64,000 bases of DNA from CAYWRO01 sp964460345. GTDB taxonomy: Bacteria > Planctomycetota > Phycisphaerae > Phycisphaerales > UBA1924. The DNA is taken from NCBI GenBank assembly GCA_964460345.1, contig CAYWRO010000002.1, forward strand, positions 1 to 64,000. The letters run 5' to 3'. The notes beneath the pieces are model-generated. The model ran no database searches, was not told the origin of the DNA, and saw only the letters and a list, made by a program, of their open reading frames with translations. Positions 36,105 to 43,229 of this stretch are shown here, piece after piece. The position numbers and the translations under genes were made by a program. The first letter of the stretch is position 1, and the number at the start of each line of letters is the position of its first letter.

Positions 36105-36620
36105 ATGTCAAGCCACACCCTCGCCGAAACCCTCCTGCCCTCCGCCCGCCGCATGATCGGCTACGCCGACCTGCTCACCAAGGACATCCCCGCCGACCAG
36201 TTCGCTCGCCAGCCACAGGGCATTAACGCCAGCAGCCCCGCCTTCGTCATCGGTCATCTGGCCACCTATCCCGATCGCATGCTCGCCACGATCGGCAAGC
36301 CCGCCCGCGATCTCGCCCGATACAACGAACTCTTCGATGCGGGCAAAGAGTGCCGCGATGACCCCCAAGGCACGATCTACCCGCCAAAGGAGGAACTGCT
36401 CACCCTCTTCTTCGAGCGCCACAACGCGTTGATGGAGGCGCTTCCCACGCTCGACGCGGCCGTCTTCACGCAGCCCAACCCCCATCCCAACGAGCGATTC
36501 CGCGAGATGTTCCCCACCATCGGCGCGATGCTCGCCTTCATGCTCCTGAGCCACACCTTCATGCACCTTGGCCAGATCAGCACGTGGCGCAGAGTCATGG
36601 GCCTCGGCCCCTGTATGTGA
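36105..36620 (+). CDS. DinB-family protein
   Basis: 171 residues, the family size. The four-helix DinB/YfiT fold is suggested by helices with ARRMIGYADLLTKDIPADQF, FVIGHLATYPDRMLATIG and the C-terminal HTFMHLGQISTWRR. H in GHLATY and the two His of HTFMHLGQ form the expected metal triad. Members include thiol-dependent transferases and stress-induced proteins; the substrate is unknown. TGGAGTTCGTC precedes the ATG. It ends 14 bases from the convergent rhodanese gene. Confidence 0.85.
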   Translation: MSSHTLAETLLPSARRMIGYADLLTKDIPADQFARQPQGINASSPAFVIGHLATYPDRMLATIGKPARDLARYNELFDAGKECRDDPQGTIYPPKEELLTLFFERHNALMEALPTLDAAVFTQPNPHPNERFREMFPTIGAMLAFMLLSHTFMHLGQISTWRRVMGLGPCM

Positions 36621-36634
36621 GCAGCCCGGCCCCC

Positions 36635-37216
36635 TCAGTTTGGTGCCGCCGTCATCTCGCGCTTGCCACTTCCGGCCGCGCGCCGGTTCCACGGCATCGC
36701 ACTCAAGACCGTCGCCATGCCGCAGGTTCCCGTCACGCCGGCAAACACCAACCCGGCCCCCACAAAGCCCGGCACGATCAGCCACCACGGCGATACGGTC
36801 GCGCCCAGCACCGTTCCTGCAAAGACAAGCGAGCCCGCCGCGATCTGCACCTGACGCATGATCGGCAACGGCGCCCGTGCATCACGCTCCACCGGCAGCC
36901 CCGCTCGTTTCCACGCCTCAATCCCGCCCTCAAGCACCACCGGCGCCACGCCCGCTTCGGCCAGCCGATCCGCTGCATCCGCCGCGCGGCGGCCGGTCCG
37001 GCACACCACGACGATGCGCTTCTGATCCCCGCCGCCCAGCCCGCGCGCCACTTCCGCGGCATCAAACCGCGACATCGGAGCAAGCTGCGCGCCGGCAATC
37101 CTTTCGCGCCGCACCTCATCCGGCTCGCGCACATCCACCATGACAGCCTCGCCGGAGTTCAGCCAGCCCTCCGCCACTCGCGGCTCCACGCGAGAAATCG
37201 AACCTGACGCGACCAT
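36635..37216 (-). CDS. rhodanese domain fused to a DUF2892-like membrane tail
   Basis: 193 residues. Residues 5-108 are a rhodanese domain: VMVDVREPDEVRRERIAGA, then VVVCRTGRRAADAADRL with the catalytic Cys in CRTGRR, and VLEGGIEAWKRAGLPV. From residue 115 two hydrophobic helices (QIAAGSLVFAGTVLGATV; VPGFVGAGLVFAGVTGTCGM) resemble DUF2892, often attached to sulfur-handling rhodaneses. The domain is probably cytoplasmic and held at the membrane, moving sulfane sulfur. It follows the MBL-rhodanese gene by 58 bases in the same direction. The ATG at 37216 has GGGGAGG upstream; a longer frame from 37330 lacks homology. Confidence 0.85.
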   Translation of the reverse strand: MVASGSISRVEPRVAEGWLNSGEAVMVDVREPDEVRRERIAGAQLAPMSRFDAAEVARGLGGGDQKRIVVVCRTGRRAADAADRLAEAGVAPVVLEGGIEAWKRAGLPVERDARAPLPIMRQVQIAAGSLVFAGTVLGATVSPWWLIVPGFVGAGLVFAGVTGTCGMATVLSAMPWNRRAAGSGKREMTAAPN

Positions 37217-37274
37217 CTTCCAACCTCCCCTCAAGAAACTTCTCGTCCTCCCCTTCAGATGTCCGCGTGGCCGC

Positions 37275-38726
37275 TCAAGAAACAGCCCTGGGCGTCTCCT
37301 CCGGCTGCCCCGCCGCGCGCCACGCACCAAAGCCGCCCTTCACGTTCACCACGTCAAACCCCTGCCGCTGCAGGTACGACACCGCGCGGGCCGACCGCAC
37401 ACCACCCTGGCAGTTCACAATCAACCGCTTGTCCCGCGGCAACTCCCCGACACGCTCCGCGATCCGCGTGTGCGCCACGTTCATTGCGCCCGGAACGTGC
37501 CCCCCCTCAAACTCATCCGCTCGGCGGACGTCCAGGAAGAAGTCTCCATCGGCGCCCAGCCGCTCCGCCGCGGCGACCACATCCATCTCCTCCGTCCGCT
37601 CGACCTGCCCTCCCGCCTCCGCGAACGCCGCCATTTCCTCCGGTGACACGACGCCCACCACCTGATCCAGCCCAATCCGCACCAGCGCCCGCACCGCCTC
37701 CTCCACCTCATCCGCGTCAATCAGGAGCACGATTTCGTCCTCCGGCTCAACGTACGACCCGACAATCGACACGAACGACTTGTCGAACGGCGCGGAAATT
37801 GCGCCCGCCGCGTGCCCCATTCGGAAGTGCTCCCACGGACGCGTATCCACGATCACCGTCTTGCGACCGTCCACCCTGGCCAGATCAGCACCGCTCATTC
37901 GCCGCGGCCGCGGCAGCCCCGGCAGCAGCGGCACACCGTCCCGGTTCTCCCGCTTCATCCGCGCGAAGTACAACGGAGGCTCCGGCTGCCCGGAGAGAAT
38001 GAACGACACGAACCCCTCTTCATCCCGGGCCGCCCGGATCGCCGGATTGAACCGCTTCTCATACCCGACCGTGCTCTGCGGGATCGCCCCGAGCGCCTTG
38101 CCACAGGCGCTGCCGGCGCCGTGACCCGGCCACACCTGCACATACTCCGGCAACTCATCAAATCGCTTCGTCGACCGAAACAGCGTCCGCGCGGCGGGAT
38201 CCTTCGCCCCGACACTCCCCGCAGCGGTTTCCAGCAGATCCGGCCGCCCCAGGTCGCCGACGAACACGAAATCCCCCGTCGCGATCGCCATCGGCTCCGT
38301 CGCCCCCGCCCCACGGTCCGTCACCACGAAGCTGATGTGCTCCGGCGTGTGCCCCGGCGTGTGCATCACCCGGAACTCGATGAGCCCGATGCTGAACGTG
38401 TCCCCATCCTTCAGCAGCACATGGTCATACTCCCGCCCGCCGCTCCGCTGATTCAGCCACCGGTACGACCAATCCGGTCCCCCTTCCCCCGACAGGTAAA
38501 CGCGGCAGCCCGTCCGCTCCGCCAGCTCGCGCACTCCCGACAGAAAGTCCGCGTGGATGTGCGTCTCGGCCGCCGCGACGATCCGCAACCCCTCCGCCGC
38601 CGCGGCGGCGATGTACCGGTCCACATCCCGCTCCGGGTCGATCACGATCGCCTGGCCCGTCCGCTGACACCCGATCAGATACGCCGCCTGTGCAAGCCGA
38701 TCGTCGTACATCATCCGCATGAACAT
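37275..38726 (-). CDS. MBL-fold persulfide dioxygenase-like protein with two rhodanese domains
   Basis: 483 residues. The N-terminal MBL domain (1-250) has THIHADFLSG, VMHTPGHTPEHI, GDFVFVGDLGRPDLL and GHGAGSACGK, the metal site of the ETHE1/CstB-like persulfide dioxygenases. A first rhodanese domain (VIVDTRPWEHFRMGHAAGAI) has no cysteine in its loop (LLIDADEVEEA) and is probably inactive. The second (FFLDVRRADEFEGGHVPGAM) keeps NCQGGVRS with the catalytic Cys. Such fusions oxidise glutathione or other low-molecular persulfides and handle the product sulfur. The ATG at 38726 with GGGAG ten bases upstream was preferred; ATG 38750 is possible. It should be co-transcribed with the rhodanese-DUF2892 gene. 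Confidence 0.88.
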   Translation of the reverse strand: MFMRMMYDDRLAQAAYLIGCQRTGQAIVIDPERDVDRYIAAAAAEGLRIVAAAETHIHADFLSGVRELAERTGCRVYLSGEGGPDWSYRWLNQRSGGREYDHVLLKDGDTFSIGLIEFRVMHTPGHTPEHISFVVTDRGAGATEPMAIATGDFVFVGDLGRPDLLETAAGSVGAKDPAARTLFRSTKRFDELPEYVQVWPGHGAGSACGKALGAIPQSTVGYEKRFNPAIRAARDEEGFVSFILSGQPEPPLYFARMKRENRDGVPLLPGLPRPRRMSGADLARVDGRKTVIVDTRPWEHFRMGHAAGAISAPFDKSFVSIVGSYVEPEDEIVLLIDADEVEEAVRALVRIGLDQVVGVVSPEEMAAFAEAGGQVERTEEMDVVAAAERLGADGDFFLDVRRADEFEGGHVPGAMNVAHTRIAERVGELPRDKRLIVNCQGGVRSARAVSYLQRQGFDVVNVKGGFGAWRAAGQPEETPRAVS

Positions 38727-38999
38727 TGTGGCATGCTCCCTTCGCCTCATCCTACCGCCATCCTCGCCCCCGAAATCCGCGGCGATCAATCTCGCCGCAC
38801 GCTTGCCCCGCGGTCCCCAGCGGCGCACAATCTCTCCAGAAAGCCCGCTCTTCGCGATCGTTAGTCGACACTTCACCAAAGTTCAGGTCCTGTTCACCCG
38901 GACCGGACCGCTGCAGTTCGCGCCCATATCATCACCCACCGGCCCACTCCCGGACGCGGCCCCCCGTCCGGATCCGGCCCGGAAGGAGGCCTCGAAACA

Positions 39000-39950
39000 A
39001 TGACGCACGTCACCCGCCCGGCAGCCCAGTCCCTCACCAGACCCGCCGATACGACCAAGGACATGACCACACAAGATCGCCCCTTCGTCTGGGTTAATGG
39101 ACGCCTGGTTCCCAAGAGCCAGGCCACGGTGAGCGTCTACGACCACGGTCTGCTCTACGGAGACGGCGTCTTCGAGGGCATCCGAATCTACAACGGCAAG
39201 ATCTTCAAGCTCGGCCAGCACATGGACCGCCTCTGGCAGTCCGCCGCCGGCATCGGCCTCAAGATCCACATCTCCCGGCAGGAGATGATCGACATCCAGC
39301 GCAAGTGCGTCGAGGCGAACGGCATCAAGGACGGCTACATTCGCCTCATCGTCACCCGCGGCGTCGGCACGCTCGGCCTCAACCCCGCCTCCTGCCCGGA
39401 GCCCGGCATCATCTGCATCGCTGACACCATCCGCCTCTACCCGCAGGAGATGTACGAGCAGGGCATGAAGGTCATCGTCGCCAAGCGCCCCAAGACCCCC
39501 ATCGCCTGCCTCGACCCGCGCATCAAGAGCCTCAACTACCTCAACAACATCCTCGCCAAGGTCGAAGCCCTCGACCAGGGCCTCTTCGAGGTCATCATGC
39601 TCTCCACGGACGGCTACGTGACCGAAGGCTCGGGCGACAACATCTTCATCGTCAAGAACGGTGTCGTCTACACGCCACCCTCCGAAGCCGGCATCCTCGA
39701 AGGCATCACACGCCGCTTCGTCGTTGAAACCCTCTGCCCGGAACTGGGCATCGACGTCGAAGAGAAGATGATGAAGATCGACGACGTCCTCCAGGCCGAC
39801 GAAGTCTTCCTCACCGGCTCCGCCGCGGAGATGATCGCCGTCACCGAAATCGACGACACCCGAATCAGCGACGGCGAAGGGCCGATCACGAAGAAGCTGC
39901 GCAACCGCTTCCGCGAAATCGTCACCAGCGACAACGTGCCGGAAGATTGA
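39000..39950 (+). CDS. ilvE: branched-chain amino acid aminotransferase
   Basis: 316 residues. A class IV PLP aminotransferase: FVWVNGRLVPKSQATVSVYD, HGLLYGDGVFEGIRIYNGKI, RIKSLNYLNNILAKVEA (the PLP Lys in IKSLNY), then YVTEGSGDNIFIVKNG and GITRRFVVE. It moves the amino group between glutamate and the keto acids of Leu, Ile and Val. ATG 39000 was chosen because GGAAGGAGG lies ten bases upstream; ATG 39063 fits the family start better but has only AAGG close to it. If 39000 is right, 21 extra residues precede the fold. A strong terminator follows. Confidence 0.9.
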   Translation: MTHVTRPAAQSLTRPADTTKDMTTQDRPFVWVNGRLVPKSQATVSVYDHGLLYGDGVFEGIRIYNGKIFKLGQHMDRLWQSAAGIGLKIHISRQEMIDIQRKCVEANGIKDGYIRLIVTRGVGTLGLNPASCPEPGIICIADTIRLYPQEMYEQGMKVIVAKRPKTPIACLDPRIKSLNYLNNILAKVEALDQGLFEVIMLSTDGYVTEGSGDNIFIVKNGVVYTPPSEAGILEGITRRFVVETLCPELGIDVEEKMMKIDDVLQADEVFLTGSAAEMIAVTEIDDTRISDGEGPITKKLRNRFREIVTSDNVPED

Positions 39951-39982
39951 TCGCTCGGCGAAGAAGAATCACGATTGAACAC

Positions 39983-40009
39983 CGCCCCGGCGATGAGCCG
40001 GGGCGTTTT
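39983..40009 (+). terminator. rho-independent terminator of ilvE
   Basis: CGCCCCGGC (39983-39991), GATGA loop, GCCGGGGCG (39997-40005) and TTTT. It overlaps the last base of the convergent gene's stop codon. Confidence 0.85.
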
Positions 40010-40470
40010 CATTCCGTTGCGTTCCGGGCACTCCTGCCGCGCGGCCGGCGCACCCACCACGTAGCCGCCATCAGGACAGACGAGGCCGCCGTCCACACCG
40101 CCGCCGCGAGCGCCGTGCCGGCCGGATTCCAAGTGAAATCAATCGCGCCTGTTCCCGAGCGGCTCAGGTTCCAACTGACCACGCGGCGCAGCATGAAGGG
40201 CCCGAAGGAACGGTCGAGCAGCACGACCGATGGCCCTTGCGTCGCCTCAAGCTCGCGAACGCGCTGGTGGAAGCTCGCCTGCTCGAGGACGATCGCTACC
40301 GCATACCACACGGCGAACTGGACCGCCATCACCTGGACCAGCACAAAGATTGAGCGGCTTTCGCTTCGGTGTCGTCGCGCCGCCAGCAGACCCGCCGGCA
40401 CCCCGACGGCCGCGAGCAGAAGCAGCACGCCGGCGATCAGGAGCCACAGTGGCGCATCGAAGATCCGCAT
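40009..40470 (-). CDS. small three-helix membrane protein, unknown
   Basis: 153 residues, family not recognised. Helices are at about 7-30 (APLWLLIAGVLLLLAAVGVP), 43-62 (FVLVQVMAVQFAVWYAVAIV) and 120-138 (ALAAAVWTAASSVLMAATWW), with a basic end. The loop 64-118 lies on one side of the membrane. It starts 9 bases after the toxin stop at 40480 and is the last gene of the minus-strand series. Confidence 0.6.
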   Translation of the reverse strand: MRIFDAPLWLLIAGVLLLLAAVGVPAGLLAARRHRSESRSIFVLVQVMAVQFAVWYAVAIVLEQASFHQRVRELEATQGPSVVLLDRSFGPFMLRRVVSWNLSRSGTGAIDFTWNPAGTALAAAVWTAASSVLMAATWWVRRPRGRSARNATE

Positions 40471-40479
40471 GCAAGGATG

Positions 40480-40806
40480 CTACACCGGCCGGCGCGATGG
40501 CAACCGCGCAGGCTGCCGATGGCCATGCCGGCCGTTGAGCACCCACACCGTTTCACTCTCATCCACGACCGTGAACAGCAGCATGAACTCCCCCGCGGCG
40601 ATCCAGCGCACCTCATACGGACGGTGCGCATCTTCCGGCGCCAACCCGCATCGCCGCGGCATCGTTTCAAGAGAGTCGGCCGCATCCAGCACGCGCCCAA
40701 GCCAGCGAGCCGCCGATTCAGGCGCACGCTGCTCAACCGCGATGTACCTCGCATACGAGCGGATCGCTTCGAGCGCCGGCGCGGTGATGACGACCCGGTA
40801 CGTCAT
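40480..40806 (-). CDS. ParE/RelE-superfamily toxin
   Basis: 108 residues. YRVVITAPALEAIRSYARYI at the start, WLGRVLDAADSLETMPRRCG and YEVRWIAAGEFMLLFTVVDE then VWVLNGRHG fit the ParE/RelE toxin family, which blocks gyrase or cuts mRNA. The ATG overlaps the antitoxin stop (ATGA, 40803-40806), so translation is coupled. Length is at the upper end of the family. Activity is not shown by sequence. Confidence 0.85.
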   Translation of the reverse strand: MTYRVVITAPALEAIRSYARYIAVEQRAPESAARWLGRVLDAADSLETMPRRCGLAPEDAHRPYEVRWIAAGEFMLLFTVVDESETVWVLNGRHGHRQPARLPSRRPV

Positions 40807-41096
40807 CGCCCCAGCTTCAGGCCAAGCTCAGCGGCAACCTCCCGGACCACTTCCTTCAGCGGCCGCCCGCGCCCGGCGCGGACATCTTCCATGCTGCGGT
40901 CCAGCACTTTCAGGCTCTTCGCAACTTCCACCACTTCCACCAGCTCATCAAAAGCTTCAGGGCTCAAAACCACGGCCTCCGTCTCACCGTTTGTCGTGAT
41001 GAACAGCGGCCGACCCGTCCGCTTCACCCGATCCAGATGCTCGCGAAGGTTCTGGCGGTGCTCCGTAACGCTCGTGATGTCAGTGCTCCGGACCAT
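40803..41096 (-). CDS. Phd/YefM-family antitoxin
   Basis: 97 residues. The N-terminal DNA-binding half reads STDITSVTEHRQNLREHLDR, then PLFITTNGETEAVVLSPEAF, the Phd/YefM β-hairpin. The C-terminal half is charged and should wrap the toxin. The ATG at 41096 has GGGAGG six bases upstream; a longer frame begins at 41198 without support. GTACA-N6-TGTAC lies 21 bases upstream and is a candidate autoregulatory operator. Confidence 0.85.
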   Translation of the reverse strand: MVRSTDITSVTEHRQNLREHLDRVKRTGRPLFITTNGETEAVVLSPEAFDELVEVVEVAKSLKVLDRSMEDVRAGRGRPLKEVVREVAAELGLKLGR

Positions 41097-41116
41097 AGCG
41101 GGCCTCCCTGCGAAAC

Positions 41117-41132
41117 GTACAGAATATTGTAC
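41117..41132. promoter_or_regulatory. candidate toxin-antitoxin operator
   Basis: GTACA-GAATAT-TGTAC is a perfect interrupted palindrome just upstream of the antitoxin start, AT-rich in this GC-rich genome. Phd/YefM antitoxins bind such sites; use as an operator here is inferred. Confidence 0.5.
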
Positions 41133-41154
41133 GCTCATGCGCTCCGCCAGCACA

Positions 41155-41475
41155 TCAAGCCGCGCTTGGACCCCCGTCCGGCCCCTCATCCTCCCCACGC
41201 TCGACGCCCGGAAACCGCAGCGACCCGATCTGATCGCTCAGGTCCTCCAGCCGGTCCTGCATCCGGTCCAGCGCATCCTCAATCTGGCTGATCACATCAA
41301 CCCCCCCGCGTCCGGCTCTCGCCCGCGCCCGGACCCCCGCCGCCGCCGCGGGGGTCTCCACCGTACCACTCCCTCCTCCAAGCCGCCGTGCCGCCTCGAC
41401 GGGAAACCGGTACGGGTTCGCACCTCCCGCCTCTTCCCCACGCGCAGCAGCACGATTGAGCTTCAGTTTCGACAT
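41155..41475 (-). CDS. small hypothetical protein with C-terminal coiled coil
   Basis: 106 residues. An N-terminal basic segment (MSKLKLNRAAARGEE) and an Ala/Gly-rich centre precede an amphipathic helix, VISQIEDALDRMQDRLEDLS, with heptad spacing. The end is acidic and polar. Family unknown. ATG 41475 has GGAG ten bases upstream, better than ATG 41490. It lies 58 bases upstream of the antitoxin and 198 downstream of plsY. Confidence 0.45.
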   Translation of the reverse strand: MSKLKLNRAAARGEEAGGANPYRFPVEAARRLGGGSGTVETPAAAAGVRARARAGRGGVDVISQIEDALDRMQDRLEDLSDQIGSLRFPGVERGEDEGPDGGPSAA

Positions 41476-41673
41476 CGCATGCTTCTCCATTCCAGCCGCG
41501 GCAGATAACCACAGCCGCCCTACCCAGGTAGCATCGACGCCCATCTGTGCCCAACTCAATCCCCGCTTGCCCGCCGAACCCGAAAGCCCCGCGCCACCCC
41601 CCACACCTTTCCCAAGCTGTCGCAGATACCGGACTTACAACCGCCGGACCCTCTGAACGGCTTGCGAGCCCCC

Positions 41674-42372
41674 TCAACCCTTCGCCTCTCCGATCCGTGG
41701 CTCCGTCCCCGCCGCCAGCCGCTTCAGGTTGCCGCGGTGCCGCCAAACCACCAGCCCCGCAAGCCCGACCGCTACCGCCAGATGCGCGGCGCTCGCGCCC
41801 CACGCAGGGGCCAGAGCCATCTCCACCCCCACCACAACCGGCAGCGCCACCGCCGCCACGCAAGAGCTGACGCTCACATACCGCGTCGTCTTTGCACTCA
41901 CCACCCACACGATCGCCGCCACGACCGCCGCAACCGTCAACACCGGAAACACCCCCAGCGTCGCCCCGAGCCCCGTCGCAACACCTTTGCCGCCCTTCAG
42001 CCGCAGCCACACCGGAAACATGTGCCCCACCACCGTCGCCGCGGCCACCCCAAGCCACAGCCAGTCAACCACGCCCCCCGCCAAGCCTCCTGCTTCGTGC
42101 TGTGGCTCGCCCGCCTCACTCCCGACCATCCCCATCACCAGCCCCGCCGCGAGCACCGGCCCAAGCCCTTTCACCACGTCCAGCACCAGGCAGATCCGCC
42201 CCCACTTCTTCCCCAGCACGCGCCCCACGTTCGTCGCCCCGATGTTTCCCGACCCGTGCTCGCGGATGTCCAGCCCCCGCCCGCGCGCGATCAGGTACCC
42301 GAACGGCACCGACCCGGACAGGTACCCCAGCGCGATCCACAGCGCCCACCACGCCACCGCCTCAGTCTCCAC
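41674..42372 (-). CDS. plsY: glycerol-3-phosphate acyltransferase PlsY
   Basis: 232 residues, integral membrane. PlsY acylates glycerol-3-phosphate from acyl-phosphate, the first step of phospholipid synthesis. The motifs are present: GSVPFGYLIARGRGLDIR, GSGNIGATNVGRVLGKKWG and RLKGGKGVATGLG, plus five to six hydrophobic helices. GTG 42372 was chosen: its start overlaps the tmk stop by 11 bases, suggesting translational coupling; an ATG at 42414 lies inside tmk. Residues 80-100 carry a slightly longer loop than usual. Confidence 0.88.
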   Translation of the reverse strand: METEAVAWWALWIALGYLSGSVPFGYLIARGRGLDIREHGSGNIGATNVGRVLGKKWGRICLVLDVVKGLGPVLAAGLVMGMVGSEAGEPQHEAGGLAGGVVDWLWLGVAAATVVGHMFPVWLRLKGGKGVATGLGATLGVFPVLTVAAVVAAIVWVVSAKTTRYVSVSSCVAAVALPVVVGVEMALAPAWGASAAHLAVAVGLAGLVVWRHRGNLKRLAAGTEPRIGEAKG

Positions 42373-43120
42373 CCACCGGCGGCGGGATGTCCTCGAACCG
42401 CCGCCGCGGCCCAAAGTACGCCGATCGCTCCGTCACCACCTCGCGCAGTTCCGCCCAGACCTCATCCGGAGTCCGGCTCGCATCCACCTTCACGTATCGC
42501 CCGGGGTCGTGCTTGACCTGATCTAAGTACCCTTCCCGCACGCGCTTGTGAAACGCCGCCCCCTTGGCCTCCATCCGATCCAGCAGCGGGCTCAGCCGCT
42601 TCGCCGCGGCGTCTGCGTCGATATCAAACACGACCACCAGGTCCGGCACCAGCCCGCGCGTCGCGACGCGCGCAACCGCCGCGATGTCCGCCATCGGAAT
42701 CCCCCCGGCCGCCCCCTGGTAGGCCAGCGTCGATGACACGAACCGATCCGCCAGCACCGCCTCTCCCCGCTTCAGGGCCGGCACGATGCACTGCTCCACC
42801 AGTTCCGCCCGGCTGGCCATGTACAACAGCATCTCGCACCGCACCCCCATCCCCGTGTTGCCTGTGTCCAGCAGCACCTCGCGGATCGCCTCCCCCACGC
42901 GCGTCCCGCCCGGCTCGCGCACTGCCACATGCGTGACCTTCTCCGCCGCGCACGCCCGGACCAACCGCTCAAACTGGGTGCTCTTCCCCGACCCGTCCGG
43001 CCCCTCAAACACCACAAACCGACCAGCAAGCGCCCGAACCCACGACAGGTCCTCCGCGCCTCGGTCGTCCCCACCGCCATCCTTCAACCCACGCGTCGCC
43101 ACTGTCGTCATCCGTTCCAT
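42362..43120 (-). CDS. tmk: dTMP kinase (thymidylate kinase)
   Basis: 252 residues. It has the P-loop FEGPDGSGKSTQ at about residues 36-47, REPGGTRVGEAIRE, and LADRFVSSTLAYQG. The LID region (RMEAKGAAFHKRVREGYL) follows. It phosphorylates dTMP to dTDP. ATG 43120 has a weak GAGACAGGG upstream; ATG 43111 is possible and either is followed by about 30 poorly conserved residues before the P-loop. It overlaps plsY by 11 bases. Confidence 0.88.
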   Translation of the reverse strand: MERMTTVATRGLKDGGGDDRGAEDLSWVRALAGRFVVFEGPDGSGKSTQFERLVRACAAEKVTHVAVREPGGTRVGEAIREVLLDTGNTGMGVRCEMLLYMASRAELVEQCIVPALKRGEAVLADRFVSSTLAYQGAAGGIPMADIAAVARVATRGLVPDLVVVFDIDADAAAKRLSPLLDRMEAKGAAFHKRVREGYLDQVKHDPGRYVKVDASRTPDEVWAELREVVTERSAYFGPRRRFEDIPPPVGGD

Positions 43121-43229
43121 CCCTGTCTCGTCCACAAATGCACAATCCTGTGCGGACAACGGCCAGTGTAGCGAGATCCCCTTCGCTCGTGTAAACCCAG
43201 CCGGGTTCGTCCACGCGCGTGCGGCCGCC

